In this document: positions 1 to 6,373 of the stretch, piece by piece
Numbering within the stretch: position 1 is the first letter of the stretch
Layout: each line of letters opens with the position of its first letter
Source: an uncultured Eubacteriales bacterium
Lineage (GTDB): Bacteria > Bacillota > Clostridia > Oscillospirales > Acutalibacteraceae
Assembly (NCBI GenBank): GCA_934444365.1
Contig: CAKSCM010000004.1
Location: 1-64,000 of the forward strand
Direction: 5' to 3'
DNA length: 64,000 bases
Notes under the pieces: generated by a model
Databases searched by the model: none
What the model saw: the letters and a program-made list of their open reading frames with translations, nothing else
What the model was told of the DNA's origin: nothing
Position numbers and translations under genes: made by a program

Positions 1-1217
1 TTGCGGCTCAACACTTCTTTGGTGAATACGATTTTTTGTGCGCTTTCATCAAGTCCTGCGTCCTTCAGGGCAATCTTTTTCGCCTCCTCCAGGGAGATGA
101 AGTCCGTAGTCACAACCTCTTTCTGCTGTTTCTCCAATATATTGCCCAGCACTGCATCGATGCGGTATGTCCACTGTGTTTTTGCATCGGCAAAGACAAG
201 CCGGTAGTAAGGCGTTTTGATGCCGCCGCTTACAAGGGTTTCCTCGATAAAGCTGACTTTATCATTGCATCCGGCATCATCCAGGGCAATTCTCTTCGCC
301 TCGGAAAGAGTGATAAATTTCCCGGCGTAAATAATGTTGCCGCTCTTTGCGTCGATCCGGTAGAAATATTGATTCGTCCCGGTGTAAAACTCCAACAGAT
401 AGCAGGGCTCGCCCTGATTTCGGTTCAGCTCCTCCCTGGTGAACACGATCTTCTGCGCCAGTTCATCCAGTTTGGCGTCTTTCAGTGCAATCTTCTTTGC
501 TTCCTCCAAAGAGATTAATTTCGATACGCTGACAGAAGCAATGTCGGAAGCCTCTTGGAATTTAAGAAGCTCGTCCAACGACATGCGGGCAACCTCATCC
601 GTGGACAGACCGGTTTTATTCGATGCGGTAAGTATCCAGTCGGCGCGGCCAAGGGAAACATGGAATTCCTCGGCGATCTTCGCCGCTTCAGCGTTTTCCG
701 TCAGTTCGGAGTGGAAAACCAGTGTGCCGACGGCATCGATCTGCTCCAAGACCCTCTGTATCTTCGCGGAGAGAGAGGCCTTTAGTTCGGTGTTCGCATC
801 AAGACGGGAATCAAAAGTGATCAGAACGGTCGCTCCGCCGTCCCCTATATATCCGCAGGCTTCGTAGGCGTCAACCGTGCGTGTTAAAGCGGTCTCGACG
901 CTTTGCTTTTCCAGTGCAACACCGCTGAGCGCATTTTCCGCATCACTGTTCAAGCAGCGGATATTCTTAACGATCCCGCTTTTGGCAATAGTATATTCCA
1001 CGCTGGGGTTGACATCCATTGTAAAGGTGCCTGCTGTCGCATTGCTTCGGACGACACTTGTAACGATGCCGGCGCAGAGAACCAGCGCAAGGCAAGCAGC
1101 CATTATTCCAAGCTTGACCCAGCCGGGCCTTCTTTTTATATATACTTCGCTTTCCGCGTCAGCAATAAGCTCGTCATTAATATTTCCGATTGAATGAAGA
1201 AGAACTTCGGTTTTCAT
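1..1217 (-). CDS. RsgI-type membrane anti-sigma factor with tandem PepSY domains (3' end cut by window edge)
   Basis: The minus-strand frame is open from an ATG at 1217 to the window edge, so the C-terminus is missing. The protein starts with a short cytoplasmic stretch and one membrane helix (about residues 32-50, rich in A, L, V, C). An RsgI-like segment follows, with FTMDVNPSVEY and LNSDAENAL, which resembles the RsgI family core. At least three PepSY-like repeats come next, each opening with a SLEEAKKIAL-type helix and closing with YRIDAKSGNII-type strands. The start overlaps the stop of the upstream sigma factor by ATGA (1214-1217), so the two are translationally coupled. By family knowledge it would hold the sigma factor at the membrane and sense something outside through the PepSY part. 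The signal sensed is unknown. Confidence 0.85.
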   Translation of the reverse strand, partial: MKTEVLLHSIGNINDELIADAESEVYIKRRPGWVKLGIMAACLALVLCAGIVTSVVRSNATAGTFTMDVNPSVEYTIAKSGIVKNIRCLNSDAENALSGVALEKQSVETALTRTVDAYEACGYIGDGGATVLITFDSRLDANTELKASLSAKIQRVLEQIDAVGTLVFHSELTENAEAAKIAEEFHVSLGRADWILTASNKTGLSTDEVARMSLDELLKFQEASDIASVSVSKLISLEEAKKIALKDAKLDELAQKIVFTREELNRNQGEPCYLLEFYTGTNQYFYRIDAKSGNIIYAGKFITLSEAKRIALDDAGCNDKVSFIEETLVSGGIKTPYYRLVFADAKTQWTYRIDAVLGNILEKQQKEVVTTDFISLEEAKKIALKDAGLDESAQKIVFTKEVLSR

Positions 1218-1774
1218 AGCATAATTCCCTCCTTTTCAAGAAATAGTCTTAATTCGTTTCTCATACGGAAAAGCAAAGACGTCACCTTGCTTTCGCTCAT
1301 TCCGTATGTGTCCGCAATATCCCGTATTGCGTAGAGATGATAGTATCTGCGGACAAAAATGTTGCGGTTCAGCTTGAGCTTTGAATACAGGAAGCGGTCA
1401 ATGGCGTCAGCTAACTCCTTTTCTTCGACAACACATTCCACAGTCGTTTTCGAAGGAATGCAGGCTTCCAGCTCAGACAGCGCAAGGACTACCTGTCCGT
1501 GTCCGCGTTTTTCAGCGGTATACCGCTTGTAACGGTTAAGAGCGAGGTTGCGCGTGATTTTCCCTAAGTAGATCGACAAACGGTTCGGCCGCTGCGGCGG
1601 GATCGAATTCCATGCGCCGAGGTATGTATCGTTGGAGCATTCCTCCGCATCCTCTTTGTTATGCAGTATGTTATATGCAATAGTGTGGCAGTAATTCCCG
1701 TACTTTTCTGCGGTGGCGGCAATTGCGCTCTCGTTACGCGCCCAGTATAATTCTATGATCTCACAGTCTATCAT
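1214..1774 (-). CDS. ECF-type RNA polymerase sigma factor (SigI/ECF-like)
   Basis: 186-residue sigma-70 family protein. Region 2 is visible as NILHNKEDAEECSNDTYLGAW and IYLGKITRNLALNRYKR, and region 4 as the helix-turn-helix YAIRDIADTYGMSESKVTSLLFRMRNEL near the C-terminus. The longest reading frame begins at 1810, but I choose the ATG at 1774 because a strong AGGAGG lies 7 nt before it. The gene ends inside the start of the PepSY anti-sigma gene (ATGA overlap), the usual layout of an ECF sigma/anti-sigma pair. It probably directs transcription of its own operon and an unknown regulon when the membrane partner lets go. Confidence 0.88.
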   Translation of the reverse strand: MIDCEIIELYWARNESAIAATAEKYGNYCHTIAYNILHNKEDAEECSNDTYLGAWNSIPPQRPNRLSIYLGKITRNLALNRYKRYTAEKRGHGQVVLALSELEACIPSKTTVECVVEEKELADAIDRFLYSKLKLNRNIFVRRYYHLYAIRDIADTYGMSESKVTSLLFRMRNELRLFLEKEGIML

Positions 1775-2322
1775 TGCGACCTCCTTTCTCTCTGCGTAAA
1801 GGCCTTTCATCTATATAGACAACAAAAATCGTCCTTCATTGCATGGACAGGAAAAAAACTTTTCCAAATTTATTATATCATGCGTAAGCGATAATTTCTA
1901 CCGGTCCGAGAGCGCTGAATCAGTCCAAGAAGCACCGCAAGGGCATATAAAAACACACATCTATCCGGTGAAGTAAGCAGCAGAGGGAGAAATACGCAGC
2001 CTTACGCCAGGTGCAGAGCGTGAATTGTCAAAGCAAGCTTCTGCCGAGGCACCATAACTCACTGTCCGCTCATTTTGTCCTCATCGGAATCTTGTTGGAG
2101 AATGTCTTTTCCAAGTCCTGCTTTACCCATCCTCTCGCGCCGCTTACGGGCAGTCTCCTCAGACCTGCCGGAACATGGCATATTCTGATATCAGACAGAA
2201 TAAACGGCAGACAAATTTTCGCTTAAAGCTGACAGGAAGCAAGCCCCTGCCGGTATTTCCCGTAAAATAACAACCGGGTCTTTGCAGATTTTACCCGCAA
2301 AGACCCGGTTATGGTTTATTGT
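1775..2322. other. Intergenic region, no gene seen
   Basis: 548 nt between the sigma factor at 1774 and the stop at 2323. It must hold the promoter of the minus-strand sigma/anti-sigma operon. No sigma-A boxes are convincing there, which fits an autoregulated ECF promoter. A TCTATATAGA palindrome lies at 1810-1819. The only open frame inside (71 codons at 2011) has no ribosome binding site and no recognisable composition. The right end carries the terminator at 2272-2310. Confidence 0.5.
2272..2310 (-). terminator. Rho-independent terminator after the 553-residue sigma factor
   Basis: Perfect 14-bp inverted repeat (AACCGGGTCTTTGC, 11-nt loop, GCAAAGACCCGGTT) just downstream of the minus-strand stop at 2323. 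On the minus strand it is followed by GTTATTTTA. Confidence 0.85.
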
Positions 2323-3984
2323 TTATTTATCTATTGCAATTACCGTCATAAGCATCTTCTTCTGCTCGGGTGTCGGCGTTTTAAGCTTCCCGTTTTCGGT
2401 CAGCCGCTTTAATACGTGAAGAATAAACCACGGATCCGAAAGAAAAATATGCTGTAGGCCGTAAATTCTGGCCTTATGCAGATGAGGCGGCGTTTTTTTG
2501 AGAACAGCGCCGATATATTTATCCTTCAGCTTTTCAAATTCGTCAAAATGCTTTTCTCTGATTTTGTCGCCCACCGCGAGCAATTCGGATTTAATTTCGG
2601 AATTTTCAAGCATAACAACACGGGTAACAACCTTTATTTGACCATTTTCATTAAGCACAAAAACATATCCGCGCTCGGCAAGCCTCGCATATTCGTCAGC
2701 GGATAATTCGCCAACATCCAGCAGGCGTTCGAATAGCATTAAATCCTGAGTCGCCGGCGCCAGATAATGCTCGCCTATCCTCTTATCTGACCATTCGCTG
2801 TCGCATTGCCACAAGGTTAAATTTTTATATCCGTTCCAGCAGCAGCCGCAAAACTCACTCATGCTGTCGTCGTATTTGGGTTTCGGAGCCGTAGTATCAA
2901 CCACATCGGCCGAGCAGATATTATGTCCGCCGTCGGGTCTTATGGTCGCCGCCTCCTCGAAGGAAACCTTTTCCCGGAGCAAATGCTGTCCGCTGTTTGC
3001 TATAATATAAGGAATAAGCGACCAGAGCAAAAAGTTTTCGTCCTTCGGCGGATCGGACGTCATTGTAACTTCGCCGTATCTGCCGCCTAAAACGCGGCCA
3101 TCCTTTAACAGTCCGCCGTCGGACAGATTATCAAACAGCTCGTCGGCGAAAAGCCAGGCTGCTTTGCCGTACATCTCGTCGTGAAGACGGATGATCTCCC
3201 CGTCCGCCTCGTCTATTATAATGTTAGATATAAATTTGTCTCCCTTTTTCAAAAGGAATCCGTATTCATAAAGAAATTCCGCCTCGCTCTCGACATAAAC
3301 GGGCGACACGCCGAGCTCGTCCGCTATTTCGTTGACCGATTTATAGTTATTCTTCACCGCATAGGCGATGTTCTGTGATAACGCGCTTCGAAAGAAGTTG
3401 GCATTGCTCCCCTTTGTTCCGGCAGAGCCGTTGCAGCAGATTCTTGTAAGAGTAACGGGATTGAATTTAAGTTCTCCGTGATTCCGTGCCATGGTAACAC
3501 TCCTTTTGAGTTCTTTTTTAGCTTCAAACAAATGCCACTTAACCGTACCGAGAGGAATTTTAAGCTCGTTTGCAATATCGGCCTGCTTGCGGTTTTCGAA
3601 GTAATAGGCAATCACAATGCGCCGTTGCAGCTTTGAAAGATAGGCGATTCCCGAGCGCAAGCGGGAAATTGCAATTTCGGATTCGTCGGTATTTGACAGA
3701 TCATCCGCAACCGACATCCGCTCGGAAATATCTTCGATCGGCAAAACGGCCGCACTCCCGGCGCTGTCCCTGTAATAATTGCTTAGCGCGTTGTGGGCTA
3801 TGGTCCAGATGTATTTACCTACATCCCCGACATCATCCTTTATAAGCAGCGCTTTGAATGCCCTTGCGGCAATTTCCTGCGACAGATCCTCGGCGTCGTG
3901 CAGATTTCGGCAGCGTTTAAGCGCGAATCCGAAAACAGGCTTTAAATATTCGGTTATGATTCTCTCGGCATCAGTTCTGTTCAT
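2323..3984 (-). CDS. ECF-like sigma factor with a 390-residue C-terminal extension
   Basis: 553 residues, about three times a normal ECF sigma factor. Region 2 lies at about residues 10-70 (RNLHDAEDLSQEIAARAF, then YIWTIAHNALSNYYR). Region 4 is at about 112-162 (LSKLQRRIVIAYYFENRKQ, then IANELKIPLGTVKWHLFEAKKEL). The remaining 390 residues start with a predicted winged helix at about 200-255 (VNEIADELGVSPVYVESEAEF), followed by a segment I do not recognise with a CGCC cluster near 379-382. GAAAGGAC precedes the ATG by 7 nt. No anti-sigma gene is adjacent, so the extension may itself regulate activity, as in other ECF groups with C-terminal domains. Similar long sigma factors are, to my knowledge, common in Clostridia but of unknown function. 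Confidence 0.85.
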   Translation of the reverse strand: MNRTDAERIITEYLKPVFGFALKRCRNLHDAEDLSQEIAARAFKALLIKDDVGDVGKYIWTIAHNALSNYYRDSAGSAAVLPIEDISERMSVADDLSNTDESEIAISRLRSGIAYLSKLQRRIVIAYYFENRKQADIANELKIPLGTVKWHLFEAKKELKRSVTMARNHGELKFNPVTLTRICCNGSAGTKGSNANFFRSALSQNIAYAVKNNYKSVNEIADELGVSPVYVESEAEFLYEYGFLLKKGDKFISNIIIDEADGEIIRLHDEMYGKAAWLFADELFDNLSDGGLLKDGRVLGGRYGEVTMTSDPPKDENFLLWSLIPYIIANSGQHLLREKVSFEEAATIRPDGGHNICSADVVDTTAPKPKYDDSMSEFCGCCWNGYKNLTLWQCDSEWSDKRIGEHYLAPATQDLMLFERLLDVGELSADEYARLAERGYVFVLNENGQIKVVTRVVMLENSEIKSELLAVGDKIREKHFDEFEKLKDKYIGAVLKKTPPHLHKARIYGLQHIFLSDPWFILHVLKRLTENGKLKTPTPEQKKMLMTVIAIDK

Positions 3985-4156
3985 TTATTTGTCCTTTCGA
4001 AAGCTTTCACCCATACAGACACGGAAAATCAAAAAGGTTGGGACTTTTTAAAAATTTCAAATCAAAAATAATTTAATATCGACCTTGCGTTACACTATAT
4101 AGAGAGCCAAATCGCCTGAAAAGCCCCCACCATACAAAAAGCAACAAGACGTATAA

Positions 4157-4201
4157 AAATAAAACAAAAACAAGGCTTGACCCATTCAGGATCAAGCCTT
4201 G
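4157..4201 (-). terminator. Terminator of the tRNA-Leu gene
   Basis: Perfect 10-bp stem (CAAGGCTTGA at 4171-4180, TCAAGCCTTG at 4192-4201) directly after the tRNA CCA end. On the minus strand it is followed by TTTTTGTTTTATTTTTA. Confidence 0.9.
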
Positions 4202-4205
4202 TTTA

Positions 4206-4289
4206 TGGTGCGAGAGACGGGACTTGAACCCGTACGCCAAAGACACACGCCCCTCAAACGTGCCTGTCTGCCAGTTCCAGCACTCTCGC
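4206..4289 (-). tRNA. tRNA-Leu (anticodon GAG)
   Basis: 84-nt class II tRNA read on the minus strand. The acceptor stem GCGAGAG pairs with CTCTCGC, with discriminator A and an encoded CCA (4206-4208). The D arm contains CTGGCAGACAGG, and the anticodon arm is CACGT, loop TTGAGGG, GCGTG, giving anticodon GAG (leucine CUC/CUU). A variable arm precedes the T arm ACGGG, TTCAAGT, CCCGT. A sigma-A promoter precedes it and a terminator hairpin follows. Confidence 0.95.
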
Positions 4290-4302
4290 GACTGCAAGGG
4301 TC

Positions 4303-4331
4303 ATTATATCAAAACGCCGGGGCCGTGTCAA
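4303..4331 (-). promoter_or_regulatory. Sigma-A promoter of tRNA-Leu
   Basis: On the minus strand, TTGACA (4326-4331), a 17-nt spacer and TATAAT (4303-4308): an exact consensus promoter ending 13 nt before the tRNA 5' end. Confidence 0.92.
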
Positions 4332-4817
4332 CACTTTTTTATTTTATTTTTAATTTTTTTATTTTTCGGCACATTTTCCGCCCAAAAAAGCCCGTCTTAA
4401 CGCAATAAAATACGGCTATAAACATACTGTAACGGGCCTGCTGCCGGAAAAGATATGAAAAATAAGCGACGGGATAAATAAATGATGCCGAGGTATTTTG
4501 TCTTGACCTGACTTGTTTTTACCCGTCCTAAATCGGCTTGGATCAGATCGGATTATATTATATAGGCAGAACCGGCCGGCAAATAAACCTGCCGGAATTG
4601 ACGGTGTGGACCCGGATCCGATGAGATGAGATAGAAAGTGATGAGATGGGATAGGGATTAGATTAGATGATTGGCTGGGCTTGGATTATATTAGGTTGGA
4701 TTGAGTTAGCGGAGCGGATAAGGTGTGATTGGCCAAGATCGGATGAAGCGAAATAACCTTTGGTCTAAAACCGCCGCTTGCATTTTAAGCAGACAGACAT
4801 ACCTAAAGACCGCCGAT
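4332..4817. other. Gene-poor spacer with GAT-rich degenerate repeat
   Basis: No gene is supported in this stretch. Its left part is AT-rich. From about 4617 to 4712 the plus strand is almost pyrimidine-poor and built from variants of GATGAGAT, GATTAGAT and GGATTA, as if a short repeat had decayed. Nothing points to a coding function. Confidence 0.5.
4617..4712 (+). repeat. Degenerate GAT-rich short repeats
   Basis: Runs of GATGAGATGAGATAG, GATGAGATGGGATAG and GGATTAGATTAGATGATT follow one another, and the plus strand is nearly free of C over about 95 nt. The unit is irregular (5-8 nt). Purpose unknown. Confidence 0.6.
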
Positions 4818-5195
4818 TTACAGGTCATCGGCGTCCTGTGTGGGAATCTCCGAATCCGCCGGGACACCCGTCCAGCTGCCGAGAGGATCGGTTCCGCTTT
4901 CAAAGGGCACGGCCGCATTTTCCGCCTTTGCGACCGACCGTTTTTTTCGCCCGACGGCCGTACTTTCGCGTGAATGAAGGGCGGCGCTTGCGAGCGCTCC
5001 CATTCCCGTTATATTCGGCCGATTTGATCCGTGATTTATCCTGCCTTCGCCCGAACTCATTTTTCTTTCTGTTCCATGACCGGAAAAAACGCCGGAAGAA
5101 TCATTGCCGCTGCAGCTTTCGGCCTTGAGTCCGACGCCCTTTTGTCCGGCCGGGTTTTCCCCGTTCGGTTTATTACCGTTTACATTTTTAATCAT
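4818..5195 (-). CDS. Small hydrophilic protein ending in a conserved-looking QDADDL tail
   Basis: 125 residues, rich in G, S, K and N with no membrane segment, so probably largely disordered. A GGGAG lies 11 nt before the ATG at 5195. The last 23 residues contain GSWTGVP and end in PTQDADDL. From memory, a G-S-Y/W-T-G-x-P ... QDADDL ending recurs in short hypothetical proteins of Clostridia, and this is my main reason for calling the gene real; I cannot check it here. Function unknown. It stands alone, transcribed towards the tRNA-Leu gene. Confidence 0.6.
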   Translation of the reverse strand: MIKNVNGNKPNGENPAGQKGVGLKAESCSGNDSSGVFSGHGTERKMSSGEGRINHGSNRPNITGMGALASAALHSRESTAVGRKKRSVAKAENAAVPFESGTDPLGSWTGVPADSEIPTQDADDL

Positions 5196-5783
5196 TAAAA
5201 ATTCAGCTCCCTTTATTCTTTACTTTTCACATTAAGCTTAATAAAATACCGCTTTAAGCGCACCGGTAAGTCGGTTTTGTTATCTCTGCCCGGCCGGATA
5301 TCAACCCAGTGCCTCTAAAATTAACCTCCCGATTGTAATTTAAAAAAGCCAAACCGCCGGACGAAGGCGAATTGCTCCCAAAAAACCGCAAACAGGTAAC
5401 AAACCGTCAAAACCGTCATTTGAGCAGACATTATAAAAAGCGATTTTTACAACATATAGGCTCCAAAATGCTCCGTACAATCGTACGACCGGACCGGATA
5501 ACCGGCATATTTTTTTGCAAAAGAGAAATTTAAGCCCTTTAATTATTATTTCCTGTTTATTTTTTGTTAATTCGTCAATCGACATAAAAACGCAATATAT
5601 TGTGTTTTTATAAATATAGCTACACAAAATTGTAAAAATTAAGAATAAACAAGTAAAAAATATACATAAAAATAAACTAAAGTGGTATTTAAATAATTGA
5701 AATAAAGTGTATTATAAGAAATACGCGATGTCGCGATACGGAAAAGTAAAAATATGGTTATGTTAAAACAGGAGTGATTTATA
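5196..5783. other. AT-rich intergenic region between divergent small genes
   Basis: 588 nt separating the divergent genes at 5195 (minus) and 5784 (plus), so it holds both promoters. No consensus pair of boxes stands out; TATTAT at about 5708 could serve the plus-strand gene. A 95-codon minus frame at 5340-5627 lacks a ribosome binding site and I do not accept it. Confidence 0.45.
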
Positions 5784-6035
5784 ATGTTCCCGCAGGTGAA
5801 AGAACTGCCTACGATAATATCCGGTAAGACCTTTATACAAAAGCAGTACATAGAGGATGCCGGACCGGTAGAGGTTTACGGCATTGAGATAATTTACAGT
5901 GATAACAGAAGCTATACCGTACACAACGTTTCACCTGACGGCGAATTTGTTAAAGCAATAATCAGATTGCTGAAAGAAGGCGGCGCCTCCTTTATACACC
6001 TGGCAGACATAATCGACGACATTCTGGCCGAATAA
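5784..6035 (+). CDS. Small DUF6514-like protein
   Basis: 83 residues, starting at an ATG preceded by CAGGAGTGATTTATA. The core VYGIEIIYSDNRSYTV, then VSPDGEFVKAIIRLLKE, then HLADIIDDILAE has the pattern I associate with the DUF6514 family of Clostridia: a short beta hairpin followed by two helices, with a closing acidic D-I-x-D-x-L. Function of the family is unknown. It is a monocistronic gene with no clear terminator. The family assignment is from pattern memory; that the gene is real is supported by the start site and composition. Confidence 0.65.
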   Translation: MFPQVKELPTIISGKTFIQKQYIEDAGPVEVYGIEIIYSDNRSYTVHNVSPDGEFVKAIIRLLKEGGASFIHLADIIDDILAE

Positions 6036-6373
6036 ATGCGGCGGCAAAAACGACGCCGACGCTGCCGTTATGATTCAGGACTTTGCGGTTCGCTACGGCG
6101 CACCTATGGCCAACAGGATTATAAAGGCAAGAGCCGGCAGTAACTTTAAGCATAGGATGCTCATCCGTCTCCGCCTGAAACGGCCTGCCGGCGGCGTTTT
6201 TCGGCTTGTCGTCACTCAAAAGGCATTAGTTTGAGTCCTGAACACCGAAACGTCCTCGTTACCAGACTTGATTTTTGATTAAAAAATTTTGTCGGCAAAA
6301 AAATGCACACAGACGAGGGGGAGGCTTAAGTTAATCTTTGTCGGATTGACGAATGCTTCGGCGTTAAGCATGT
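6036..6373. other. Intergenic region, possibly decayed DNA
   Basis: 338 nt with no supported gene, no promoter boxes for the following frame and no ribosome binding site before 6374. It may be the decayed upstream part of the phage-like gene that follows, but I see no recognisable protein remnant. Confidence 0.4.

Noticed and set aside
36..1197. Several plus-strand open frames of 70-160 codons across 1-1200
   Set aside because: They are antisense to the RsgI/PepSY gene, whose frame, motifs and ATGA overlap are convincing. None has a ribosome binding site.
2011..2226. 71-codon plus-strand frame between the two sigma-factor genes
   Set aside because: No Shine-Dalgarno, no recognisable composition, and it faces the terminator of the next gene.
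5340..5627. 95-codon minus frame with a hydrophobic patch
   Set aside because: No ribosome binding site, Cys/Phe/Tyr-rich as expected from AT-rich noncoding DNA, and it lies in a divergent promoter region.
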